The translations under genes were made by a program, and so were the position numbers. A DNA stretch of 24,191 nucleotides from Methanothermobacter sp049720995 (GTDB lineage Archaea > Methanobacteriota > Methanobacteria > Methanobacteriales > Methanothermobacteraceae), in the NCBI RefSeq assembly GCF_049720995.1, contig NZ_JBNASF010000023.1, positions 1 through 24,191 of the forward strand. The letters run 5' to 3'. Below, one piece after another: positions 16,542-23,511 of this stretch; position 1 is the first letter of the stretch; the number at the start of each line of letters is the position of its first letter. The notes under the pieces were generated by a model. That model was not told the origin of the DNA. It searched no databases and worked only from the letters and a program-made list of their open reading frames with translations.

Positions 16542-17212
16542 TGAGGGCCATTGCAGTTGACATAGATGGCACCATAACCGACAGCTCCAGAAAACTTTGT
16601 ATTAGCGCTCTCAGGGCCCTTCGGGGCGCTGAAAAAAAAGGAATACCTGTCATAATCGTGACAGGGAATGTCCTGTGCTTTGCAATGGCAGCATCAGTCC
16701 TTATAGGGACAGGCGGCGGTGTTGTGGCTGAAAATGGCGGCGTGATATACTCTGATGGAGACATAAAGGTCCTGGGTGATATCAGGAAGGCCGAAACAGC
16801 CTACAATCACCTTAGAAAGATTTACCCTGTCAGGAAGGTCCAGTTCTCTGATCTAAGGTTATCTGAGGTTGCAATCACCAGGGAGATCCCTGTTCAGGCA
16901 ATCAGGGATGCCCTTGATGGATTTGATGTTGAGGTCTATGACACGGGCTTTGCGGTGCACCTTACAGACCCCCAGGTAAATAAGGGCTCTTCCCTCAAAA
17001 TTGTGGCAGAGTCAATGGGAATTGAAATATCTGATGTCATGGCCATAGGAGACAGTGAAAACGACATGGAATTCCTTGAAAGGGCGGGCTTAAGCGTGGC
17101 AGTTGCCAATGCAGCCCCTGAGCTCAGGGAAATGGCAGATTATGTTACTGCAGGGGAATATGGCGATGGAGTTAGGGAAGCCATCCATAAATTTGCAGGG
17201 GTGGATATCTGA
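16541..17212 (+). CDS. Archaeal-type phosphoglycolate phosphatase (HAD superfamily)
   Basis: The enzyme dephosphorylates 2-phosphoglycolate, a damage product of metabolism and DNA repair. The 223-residue protein has all HAD motifs: nucleophile DIDGT (D7, D9), motif II VTGN, a lysine in NKGSSLK and motif IV GDSENDMEF; the cap between them is of the C2 type seen in the archaeal phosphoglycolate and sucrose-phosphatase-like group. The ATG at 16541 overlaps the hypD stop as TGATG, with AGGGTG just upstream, so translation is likely coupled. An open extension upstream lies inside hypD and is rejected. The exact substrate is inferred from the subfamily pattern; a related sugar phosphate is possible. 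Confidence 0.85.
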   Translation: MRAIAVDIDGTITDSSRKLCISALRALRGAEKKGIPVIIVTGNVLCFAMAASVLIGTGGGVVAENGGVIYSDGDIKVLGDIRKAETAYNHLRKIYPVRKVQFSDLRLSEVAITREIPVQAIRDALDGFDVEVYDTGFAVHLTDPQVNKGSSLKIVAESMGIEISDVMAIGDSENDMEFLERAGLSVAVANAAPELREMADYVTAGEYGDGVREAIHKFAGVDI

Positions 17213-18504
17213 TGTTTGATTTTGCGGAAAAGGCCCTCAGGATGGCCTTAAGGAATGCTGAGATGGCTGAGGTCTACATTGAAAGGGAACATACCGTTGA
17301 GGTGCAGGTTCAGAGGGACCTCATAGACTTTGGAAAGATAGAGTCCATGACGGGTATCGGTATAAGGGTACTTAAGGGGGGTAGGATGGGCTTTGCATAC
17401 ACCTCAGATCCATCGAATCTTCAGCTAGCCGTTCAAATGGCCACAGAGAATCTCAGGCTGGCTGATCCAGATGAAAATTTTGGATTCTCCGCGCCAGCCA
17501 GCTACCCCACGGTGAAGGAGATCTTTGACAGATCATTCATGGAACTGGACGTCGGGGAATCTGCCAGCATCGCAGAGGTGATGGTTGATAAAACACTTGA
17601 TGAGGGCTGCAGACCAACAAGTGGGGGGTTTTCAGCATCCCTGGTTGAAACATTCATTATGAACTCGGAGGGCGTTGAGGCTTCATCAAAGTCAACGGGA
17701 TTCTCAGCATATATATCGGTTAATGCCGAAAAAAACGGGTCCAGGACAACAGCATATGAGTCTGATTCATCATGCAGCATGGACATAGACCCTGAATGGA
17801 TAGCGGGAAGGGCCTGCAGGATAGCGAGGGATTCCCTTGGCGGTGAAAATGTTGAGAGTGGAAGGATGTCAGCTGTGCTTGACTACCATGCAGCTGCAGG
17901 GTTGCTTGGCACATTTGCCGCTGCATTCAGTGCAGATAACGTTCAGAGGGGGAGATCCATCCTGGCTGATAGGATCGGCACTGAGATAACATCCCCTGAC
18001 CTCAGCATATACGATGATGGCACACTGAGGGGGGGTCTTGGATCCTCACCCTTTGATGGGGAGGGCACACCATCCCAGAGAACACTCCTTGTCGCTGATG
18101 GAGTCCTTGAGGGCTACATACACAGCATCTACACTGCATCGAGGGGTTCATGTGAGAGCACAGGTAATGGGCTGCGAAGCTACTCTGACATACCCCTGGT
18201 TTCAACCACAAACTTCGTACTTGAATTTGGGGATGAGGTTTCGGCTGATGATTTCAGCGGGATATACGTGACTGATGTGCTGGGTGCCCACACAGCAAAC
18301 CCAATCTCAGGTGACTTCTCGGTTGAGGCCAACAACGCCTTCATGGTTGAGGGGGGCGAATTCAGGCCGGTGAAGAAGGCAATGTTATCAGGTAACATAT
18401 TCGACCTCATGAGGAATGTCTCATCCACCGACCTTGAGAGGAGGCAGATTGGAGACTTTGTAACATCACCCCTCATTGTTGAGGGTATCCATGTAACAGG
18501 TTAA
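17212..18504 (+). CDS. TldD/PmbA family protein, TldE (PmbA)-like
   Basis: TldD and TldE (PmbA) form a metalloprotease that opens small or unfolded peptides. The 430-residue protein has the family course: an N-terminal VEVQVQRDLIDFGKIESMTG segment with GIGIRVLKGGRMGFAYTS, and a C-terminal half with GNIFDLMRN. At the place where TldD has its zinc motif HExxxH this protein has DYHAAAGLLG, so it is of the TldE type and probably not catalytic alone. No TldD partner lies in the window. It starts with a one-base overlap (TGATG) after the phosphatase, with GGGGTGG as ribosome binding site. The last 20 bases of the gene are duplicated further on. Confidence 0.88.
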   Translation: MFDFAEKALRMALRNAEMAEVYIEREHTVEVQVQRDLIDFGKIESMTGIGIRVLKGGRMGFAYTSDPSNLQLAVQMATENLRLADPDENFGFSAPASYPTVKEIFDRSFMELDVGESASIAEVMVDKTLDEGCRPTSGGFSASLVETFIMNSEGVEASSKSTGFSAYISVNAEKNGSRTTAYESDSSCSMDIDPEWIAGRACRIARDSLGGENVESGRMSAVLDYHAAAGLLGTFAAAFSADNVQRGRSILADRIGTEITSPDLSIYDDGTLRGGLGSSPFDGEGTPSQRTLLVADGVLEGYIHSIYTASRGSCESTGNGLRSYSDIPLVSTTNFVLEFGDEVSADDFSGIYVTDVLGAHTANPISGDFSVEANNAFMVEGGEFRPVKKAMLSGNIFDLMRNVSSTDLERRQIGDFVTSPLIVEGIHVTG

Positions 18505-18578
18505 GATGTCAGCATGATGAAATCGAGGGATTAGAACGGAAACTTGACCGTGTATCCATGTAACAGGTTAAGATGTCA
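18485..18578 (+). repeat. 27-bp direct repeat over the tldE / radical SAM gene junction
   Basis: The same 27 bases occur at 18485-18511 and 18552-18578, 67 bases apart. Each copy contains the end of the tldE frame (...ATGTAACAGGTTAAG), including its stop codon, and an ATGTCA start. In the first copy ATGTCAGCATGA stops after three codons; the second copy opens the radical SAM gene. The 40 bases in between carry no other gene. It looks like a duplicated gene junction, leaving a tiny leader ORF in front of the downstream gene. Confidence 0.9.
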
Positions 18579-19565
18579 CTGAGAGATGCTCTTGGCCACT
18601 ACCTTGATGTGAGGGATGGAAGGAAGGACGCAGGATTTCTTGAGGCAAAGGCCACTCCGGCATCCTTCAGCAGGGATTCAGGGACCAGTGAACTCTGGCG
18701 GGAACATGAAAGAATAGAGCTGGGGGTTAAGTGTTCAGGGGAGTGCGGAAAATCATTCCTTGACCTGAAAATTGAAATTGCGAATAGGATGTTCAGGAAA
18801 TGTTCACTATGTCACTGGCGATGTGGTGTTGATCGTAACCTGAAAACTGGAAAATGCGGTGTTAAATCACCCCTGGTTGCATCGGAGTTCCTGCACTACG
18901 GTGAGGAGGCACCGCTGGTGCCCAGTCACACGATCTTCTTCTCAGGCTGCACAATGAACTGTGTCTTCTGCCAGAACTGGGATATATCACAGAACCCCTC
19001 TCTGGGTGTCAGCATCCCTGAGGACCGCCTCGCAGCCCTCATAGAGGAGAGGAGGCGGATGGGATCAGCCAACGTTAACTTCGTTGGGGGAGACCCGACC
19101 CCGTCACTACCATACATTCTCCGTGTCCTCAAAGGGATATCAATCAGTGTACCGGTGGTGTGGAACAGCAACATGTACCTCTCACAGGAATCCATGAGGC
19201 TCCTAGCTGGTATCGTGGATCTATACCTCACTGACTTCAAATTTGGCAACAGTGACTGTGCATTGAAGCTTGCCGCCGTAAAGGACTACTTTGAGGTCGT
19301 ATCAGAGAATCACCTCAGAATAAGGGGGGAGGATATGGTGATAAGGCACCTGGTGATTCCAGGGCACCTTGAGTGCTGCACAAAACCCATCATATCATGG
19401 GTCGCAGATAACCTGGGGAAGGACACCGTAATGAACATCATGGGCCAGTACAGGCCCCTCTACAGGGCATCATGGTACCCTGAACTGAACCGCTACCCCT
19501 CCATGGAGGAACTTGAAGAGGCAAGGGGATGGGCTCTGAGGGAGGGTATTGAAAATCTTATCTGA
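18573..19565 (+). CDS. PflX-like (COG1313) radical SAM protein
   Basis: The 330-residue protein has the radical SAM motif GCTMNCVFC (C126, C130, C133), then NFVGGDPTPSLPYI and a C-terminal VMNIMGQYRP segment, the pattern of the PflX group annotated as pyruvate-formate-lyase-activase-like with unknown substrate. An N-terminal cluster, CSLCHWRC (C77, C80, C84) plus C95, is also typical of that group and may hold a second Fe-S centre; C54 and C58 (VKCSGECG) form a further pair. No glycyl-radical enzyme is seen nearby. The ATG at 18573 has only a modest site (CAGGTTAAG) and lies in the duplicated junction. Its stop overlaps the likely ribosome binding site of the THEP1 gene. Confidence 0.85.
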   Translation: MSLRDALGHYLDVRDGRKDAGFLEAKATPASFSRDSGTSELWREHERIELGVKCSGECGKSFLDLKIEIANRMFRKCSLCHWRCGVDRNLKTGKCGVKSPLVASEFLHYGEEAPLVPSHTIFFSGCTMNCVFCQNWDISQNPSLGVSIPEDRLAALIEERRRMGSANVNFVGGDPTPSLPYILRVLKGISISVPVVWNSNMYLSQESMRLLAGIVDLYLTDFKFGNSDCALKLAAVKDYFEVVSENHLRIRGEDMVIRHLVIPGHLECCTKPIISWVADNLGKDTVMNIMGQYRPLYRASWYPELNRYPSMEELEEARGWALREGIENLI

Positions 19566-19575
19566 GGATAAGGAA

Positions 19576-20094
19576 GTGAGCCATGTGAAGATTTTAATAA
19601 CAGGAAGACCTGGAAGCGGGAAGAGCACCCTCATTGAGAGAATAAAGGATCACCTGGAACTTAAAGGCCTTTCTACTGGGGGCATATTCACCCCGGAGGT
19701 GAGGGAGGGCTCATCAAGGGTTGGCTTTGAGGTTGTTGATATAAAGTCAGGCAGAAGGGGCCTTCTTGCCTCGGTGGATAGGATGGGGCCCCGGGTGGGG
19801 AGGTACGGTGTAAACGTTGATGTGGTTGATGAAATCGCTGTTCCAGCGATAATGAGGGCTCTTAGGGAGGACGACTGTGTCCTGATAGATGAAATAGCGC
19901 CAATGGAACTTAAGAGTGAGAGATTCAGGAGGGCTGTTGATGAGGCGCTGAATTCAGATGTTCCTGTGGTTGCAGCGGTCCACAGAAAACTTGTTCAAAG
20001 TATAAGAGAGAGGGGTGACATAAGAGTATTTGTTGTGGATCCTGATAGTCGTGATCATGTTTATCGGAGGATCATTGATTTACTGGGTGATTGA
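19576..20094 (+). CDS. THEP1-type nucleoside-triphosphatase
   Basis: THEP1 proteins hydrolyse NTPs in vitro; their cellular role is unclear. The 172-residue protein carries Walker A GRPGSGKST near its N-terminus, the THEP1 signature GGIFTPEVREG, and the Walker B segment VLIDEIAPMEL. The start is uncertain: GTG at 19576 (MSHVKILITG) has GAGGAT six bases upstream and is preferred; GTG at 19585 (MKILITG) and TTG at 19549, which would overlap the radical SAM gene, are alternatives. The stop lies two bases before the ATG of the next gene, whose ribosome binding site is inside the end of this gene. Confidence 0.88.
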   Translation: MSHVKILITGRPGSGKSTLIERIKDHLELKGLSTGGIFTPEVREGSSRVGFEVVDIKSGRRGLLASVDRMGPRVGRYGVNVDVVDEIAVPAIMRALREDDCVLIDEIAPMELKSERFRRAVDEALNSDVPVVAAVHRKLVQSIRERGDIRVFVVDPDSRDHVYRRIIDLLGD

Positions 20095-20096
20095 TT

Positions 20097-21233
20097 ATGG
20101 AATGCGCTGATTATGGTATTACAAGGGCACTTGAGAGGGATAACCTCAACCTCAACCCCCTCCAGAGGGGTGGTGTTTTACCTGCAGCCGCCAGGAAGGC
20201 CCTCTATGAATTTGGGGATGGCTACAGTGTCTGTGATTACTGTGAGGGGAGGCTGGACCAGGTCACAAGGCCAGCTGTGAACAGCTTCCTGGATGACCTT
20301 GCAGATTTCATAGACGCAGATGCTGTGAGGACAGTTCATGGAGCAAGGGAGGGTAAATTTGCGGTGATGCATGCCCTCTGTGAGGCTGGTGACACCATAG
20401 TTGCAGATGGAAACGCACACTACACGACACACCTTGCTGCAGAGAGGAACGGGCTTGAGATGGTTGAGGTTCCATCAACGGGACACCCTGACCATGAGAT
20501 AAAACCTGAGACCTACAGGGAGGTTCTTGAGGAGGCCGCTGACAGGGTTGATGTTAAACTTGCAGTTCTAACACATGTGGATGGTAATTACGGTAACCTC
20601 ACAGATGCAGAGGAGATAGCCAGGATATGCAGGAAGATGGGTGTCCCGCTACTCCTGAACTGCGCCTATTCCATGGGTCGTCTTCCTGTTAAACTCAGAA
20701 AGATGGGGGTCGACTTTGTTGTTGGAAGCGGACACAAGAGCATGGCAGCCTCTGGACCGATAGGTGTTCTCGGGATGAGGTCTGAATGGGAGGATACCCT
20801 CCTCAGAAGGTCGGGGAGGCATGAGAAGAAGGAGATCGAGATGCTGGGCTGCACATCACGGGGGGCACCACTTGCCACCCTCATGGCTTCCTTCCCACAC
20901 GTTGTGGAGAGGGTTTCCCGGTGGGATGATGAGATTAAAAAAACCCGTAGATTTGTCTCCGAACTTGAAAATATGGGTGGTATAAGGCAGATTGGTAAGA
21001 GGCCCAAGGAACATGACCTTGTGAGGTTTGAAACCCCTGTATTCAACGATATTGCATCTTCACATCCCAGGAAGGGTTTCTTCCTCTACGAAGAACTTAA
21101 GAAGAGGCGGATTGTTGGTATAAGGAGGGGGCAGACTGAGTGGTTCAAGTGCAGTGTCTATGGAATGACTGATGGGCAGGTTCAGTATGTGATTGACTCC
21201 TTCAGGGAGATCATCGAAAAGAACAGGAATTGA
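20097..21233 (+). CDS. pscS: Sep-tRNA:Cys-tRNA synthase (SepCysS)
   Basis: SepCysS is a PLP enzyme that converts O-phosphoseryl-tRNA(Cys) to cysteinyl-tRNA(Cys), the main route to Cys-tRNA in methanogens lacking CysRS. The 378-residue protein has the PLP lysine K214 in GSGHKSMAASGP and the catalytic cysteines expected for the family: C46 and C49 (SVCDYCEG), which can hold a [3Fe-4S] cluster, and C252 (MLGCTSRG). The ATG at 20097 is preceded by GGTGATT at 20086-20092; a TTG two codons earlier is less likely. It is the last gene of the six-gene run. The neighbouring radical SAM/Fe-S protein may be relevant to sulfur or cluster supply, but that is inference. The SepRS and SepCysE partners are not in the window. 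Confidence 0.95.
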   Translation: MECADYGITRALERDNLNLNPLQRGGVLPAAARKALYEFGDGYSVCDYCEGRLDQVTRPAVNSFLDDLADFIDADAVRTVHGAREGKFAVMHALCEAGDTIVADGNAHYTTHLAAERNGLEMVEVPSTGHPDHEIKPETYREVLEEAADRVDVKLAVLTHVDGNYGNLTDAEEIARICRKMGVPLLLNCAYSMGRLPVKLRKMGVDFVVGSGHKSMAASGPIGVLGMRSEWEDTLLRRSGRHEKKEIEMLGCTSRGAPLATLMASFPHVVERVSRWDDEIKKTRRFVSELENMGGIRQIGKRPKEHDLVRFETPVFNDIASSHPRKGFFLYEELKKRRIVGIRRGQTEWFKCSVYGMTDGQVQYVIDSFREIIEKNRN

Positions 21234-21287
21234 ATTTACATTTTCCTCAAGAGAGGGCTTGCAGTAAAGGTAGTAGCTGAAAACGGG

Positions 21288-21314
21288 AGTTCCCTTAAAG
21301 TATAACAGGGAACT
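21288..21314. terminator. Inverted repeat at the convergent end of pscS and the GyrI-like gene
   Basis: AGTTCCCT (21288-21295) and AGGGAACT (21307-21314) are exact reverse complements with an 11-base loop. The hairpin covers the stop codon of the GyrI-like gene and lies 55 bases after pscS, so it could mark the end of both transcripts. There is no long T run after it on either strand, so terminator function is uncertain. Confidence 0.35.
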
Positions 21315-21702
21315 GTATTTCCCTTACATTTTCACGGTATATCTCCCGGGGAGCCCCTATTATGTCAATTCCGTTCTCCTCTACGTAAGCTATGAGCTCA
21401 TCATAGGCTTCATCCCTGTTTTCAGTGTATTCATTAAATATGACGGTGTGCTGGGGGATGGTAACAATTTTAATGTCACCGGCACCCTCTGATTCGCCAT
21501 TTATGGGTATTCCTGCATCATATCGGCCATCATCCTTGAGGGGGCCTGTGTAGAATATCACCAGTGGGTCACCGGCTATTTCAAGGTTCTCTGATGAGAT
21601 GAATTCTCTAACCTCTTCAATGAGTTCATCTGTTTTGCTTAGGGGGCCGCTGAAGGTTATAAGCGCCAGTTTCTCGTCATTTAATGTCTTTTTTCCTATC
21701 AT
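21295..21702 (-). CDS. GyrI-like small-molecule-binding protein
   Basis: The 135-residue protein has the course of the GyrI-like / AraC effector-binding fold: KLALITFSGPLSKTDELIEE, GDPLVIFYTGP followed by GRYDAGIPI, IPQHTVIFNEYTE with YDELIAYVEENGI, and a final PREIYRENV strand. These stand-alone domains bind hydrophobic small molecules; in some cases they hydrolyse them or sense drugs. The ligand here is unknown. It has an excellent ribosome binding site, AAGGTGATT, just before the ATG, and lies 17 bases after uspA, so it is the third gene of the NYN-uspA-GyrI operon. The end of the gene overlaps an inverted repeat. Confidence 0.8.
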   Translation of the reverse strand: MIGKKTLNDEKLALITFSGPLSKTDELIEEVREFISSENLEIAGDPLVIFYTGPLKDDGRYDAGIPINGESEGAGDIKIVTIPQHTVIFNEYTENRDEAYDELIAYVEENGIDIIGAPREIYRENVREIQFPVIL

Positions 21703-21719
21703 TGAATCACCTTCACGTA

Positions 21720-22166
21720 TTAACCAACGACCAGTATGGGGGTTTCTGCAGATTTAAGAACCTTTCTTGTTATACTTCCGGATATTATGCGGTCAAGTCC
21801 GTGTTTACCTGAACTGCCCATGACAACGAGGTCCACATCCTCATCCTCCATTGTCTCCAGGATAACCTCTGCAGGGTTGCCCTCAAGTATCTGGGTATCG
21901 AGTTTGCACTCCTTCATTCTACCATTACTCTGCATAGATGAAAATTCGTCCTTTAGGATGGATATTGCCTTCTCTGCCTGTTTTCTGAGTATCCTTTCAA
22001 TGCGCCTGCTGATATCCTCATCCCAGACTTCCCTGTAGGATGTGTCAACCACACTTATCCCCAGGATGTCTGCACCACTCATCTCCGCAATTTTGAAGGC
22101 GTGTTCTGTTGCCTTCCTGGCGTCATCTGAGCCATCGGTGGGTATCAGTATTCTCCGGTACACCAT
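21720..22166 (-). CDS. Universal stress protein, ATP-binding UspA type
   Basis: The 148-residue protein is a full UspA domain: RRILIPTDGSDDARKA at the start (D11) and, near the end, the ATP loop G117-x2-G120-x9-G130-S in GSSGKHGLDRIISGS, so it should bind ATP rather than be of the non-nucleotide type. The final strand TPILVVG is typical. The ATG overlaps the stop of the NYN gene by one base, with AAGGTG upstream, so the two are translationally coupled and probably act in the same stress response. The precise role of archaeal Usp proteins is not settled. Confidence 0.93.
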   Translation of the reverse strand: MVYRRILIPTDGSDDARKATEHAFKIAEMSGADILGISVVDTSYREVWDEDISRRIERILRKQAEKAISILKDEFSSMQSNGRMKECKLDTQILEGNPAEVILETMEDEDVDLVVMGSSGKHGLDRIISGSITRKVLKSAETPILVVG

Positions 22167-22639
22167 CAGACACCTTCACTTATGAGCTTTATGGAGTCAT
22201 CTGCCGAGTTCTGGAGTGCTATGCTGAACCCGGGCTCTGCACCTATAACAAGGGTTTCCTTTCCGTTCTCCTTTGCTATGTTTATCAGGGGGAGGAAATC
22301 TGCATTTCGTGTCATCAGTGCAACCACGTCAATGTGGGGGTTGTGTATGAGTTCAAAGGCCTCCACTGCAAGCTGTACATCCACGTCCCCGGCGACTATC
22401 ATGGGTGAGAATCCCTGGTTTACAACTGCCTCGATGAGTTTATCTGAGGCGTACTGGTTGAGGAGGACCTTACCCACCCTGAGGTTTCCCCTGTCAACCA
22501 GGAGGTTTTTAACAAAGTCAAGGTCTGAGCAGAATTCCTTTCTGAGCATGTTTGGACCATCCACGAGGAGTCCAAGATTCTTTTTATCTTCCTGGCTGTT
22601 ATCTATTATCATGAAGTTAACTTCATCATCCATATTCAT
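22166..22639 (-). CDS. NYN-domain (LabA/DUF88-like) putative ribonuclease
   Basis: The 157-residue protein fits the NYN family, PIN-like metal-dependent nucleases acting on RNA: LGLLVDGPNM (D27, N30), then IVAGDVDVQLAVEAF (D85, D87), and MTRNADFLPLINIAKENGKETLVIG (D114). The usual S-G-D-x-D-F stretch is here T-R-N-A-D-F, but the last aspartate is kept, so the acidic site seems complete. I chose ATG 22639, which has GAGG seven bases upstream; a GTG at 22651 or an ATG at 22633 are alternatives. It is the first gene of the operon with uspA and the GyrI-like gene. Target RNA is unknown. Confidence 0.85.
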   Translation of the reverse strand: MNMDDEVNFMIIDNSQEDKKNLGLLVDGPNMLRKEFCSDLDFVKNLLVDRGNLRVGKVLLNQYASDKLIEAVVNQGFSPMIVAGDVDVQLAVEAFELIHNPHIDVVALMTRNADFLPLINIAKENGKETLVIGAEPGFSIALQNSADDSIKLISEGV

Positions 22640-22686
22640 TCTTTTCCTCACTTATCTTTACTTTAACTACAGATTGTATCTAAAAC

Positions 22687-22695
22687 CTTATATAG
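22687..22695 (-). promoter_or_regulatory. TATA box for the NYN-uspA-GyrI operon
   Basis: On the minus strand ACTATATAAGG lies between the tetR stop and the NYN gene. Transcription would start near 22664, leaving a short leader with the GAGG site. It shows that this operon need not depend on the tetR transcript upstream. Confidence 0.6.
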
Positions 22696-22717
22696 TTATT
22701 TATCTTATGGCTGCTAT

Positions 22718-23371
22718 TCATGGGTCTCTGCTTTCTGGCTTCTGATTTTTCAGGGCCGATTCAAGGAATATCTCAAGGTCCCTCCAGAATCTGTCCCTCC
22801 CGATTTCTCTGGCCTCAAGAACCATCCTTGATGTGAGGTCGAGGTTGAGGGAATTTATGGTCAGTGTATGGATGTATATGGATAGCTCAACAGGGTCAAG
22901 GTCACTGCGAATGCTTCCATCCCTCATACCCTCTATGATTGCCTCAACCATGAGTCTCCACATCCCTGTGCGGAGGTCCACTATCTCCCTTGCATCCTCA
23001 CCTTCGCTCATCTCAAATCTTTCTGTGCCACTGTAGCAGTATATCCTGAAGTAGTCAGGGTGTTCCTTTGAGAATCTGTAAAGGGCATCCACCATGGCCT
23101 TCACCTTACCGTAACCGTCTGTTTCAAGTTCTGAACATTCCTCATACATCCTGTGGAGTATTCTTACACCGTAAAGGTTAACGGCGAAGAATAGGGCCTC
23201 CTTATTTTTGAAGTAGTAGTAGAGGAGTGCCTTGTTGACTTCCGCCCTTTCTGCTATTTCATCCATGGTCACCTTGTCGTAGCCCCTCTCGAAGAATGCC
23301 TTCTCAGCGGCCCTTATTATCTGCATCTGTCTTTCCTGCCTTTCACGTTCTCTCCTGGAAGCCGGGGCCAT
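22718..23371 (-). CDS. TetR-family transcriptional regulator
   Basis: The 217-residue protein has a standard TetR N-terminus: RQMQIIRAAEKAFFERGYDK, then the helix-turn-helix VTMDEIAERAEVNKALLYYY (about residues 34-53) and FKNKEALFFAV. The C-terminal ligand-binding half is not diagnostic. Although the frame is open further upstream, the ATG at 23371 (MAPASRRE) has GGTGA a few bases before it and matches the family; the longer form would run into the mtrA promoter and coding start. It is divergent from the mtrA homologue, with three palindromes in the gap, so it very probably represses mtrA and perhaps itself. The inducer is unknown. Confidence 0.92.
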   Translation of the reverse strand: MAPASRRERERQERQMQIIRAAEKAFFERGYDKVTMDEIAERAEVNKALLYYYFKNKEALFFAVNLYGVRILHRMYEECSELETDGYGKVKAMVDALYRFSKEHPDYFRIYCYSGTERFEMSEGEDAREIVDLRTGMWRLMVEAIIEGMRDGSIRSDLDPVELSIYIHTLTINSLNLDLTSRMVLEAREIGRDRFWRDLEIFLESALKNQKPESRDP

Positions 23372-23437
23372 TTGACTCACCTTTTCTGCATCTGTAGGAT
23401 ATCTGTTCTGCAGCTTTAAAAGACTTTTACCGGAAGA

Positions 23438-23446
23438 TTTATATAT
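23438..23446. promoter_or_regulatory. TATA box(es) in the tetR / mtrA gap
   Basis: TTTATATAT can be read in both directions. Rightward it would start the mtrA transcript near 23465, inside the operator row. Leftward (TATATAAAT) it would start the tetR transcript near 23415, about 45 bases before its ATG. One element may serve both genes, or overlapping elements may be used. Confidence 0.55.
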
Positions 23447-23448
23447 GT

Positions 23449-23499
23449 TTAACCACAAGTTAAAATTTAACCAGAAGTTAAAAATTAACCGATGGTTAA
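23449..23499. promoter_or_regulatory. Three tandem palindromic operators, probably for the TetR regulator
   Basis: Three 15-bp palindromes begin exactly 18 bases apart: TTAACCACAAGTTAA (23449-23463), TTAACCAGAAGTTAA (23467-23481) and TTAACCGATGGTTAA (23485-23499). Shared pattern: TTAACCnnnrGTTAA; the third has full 6-bp arms (TTAACC/GGTTAA). They fill the space between the TATA box and the mtrA ribosome binding site GAGGTG (23501-23506), so a bound protein would cover the transcription start. A palindrome of this size next to a divergent tetR gene is the standard arrangement for autoregulation. Confidence 0.85.
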
Positions 23500-23511
23500 A
23501 GAGGTGTTTAT

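Noticed and set aside
21736..22745. Open frames of about 100-190 codons on the plus strand opposite uspA and the NYN gene
   Set aside because: No ribosome binding sites and Ser-rich antisense translations; the minus-strand genes have diagnostic motifs and coupled starts.
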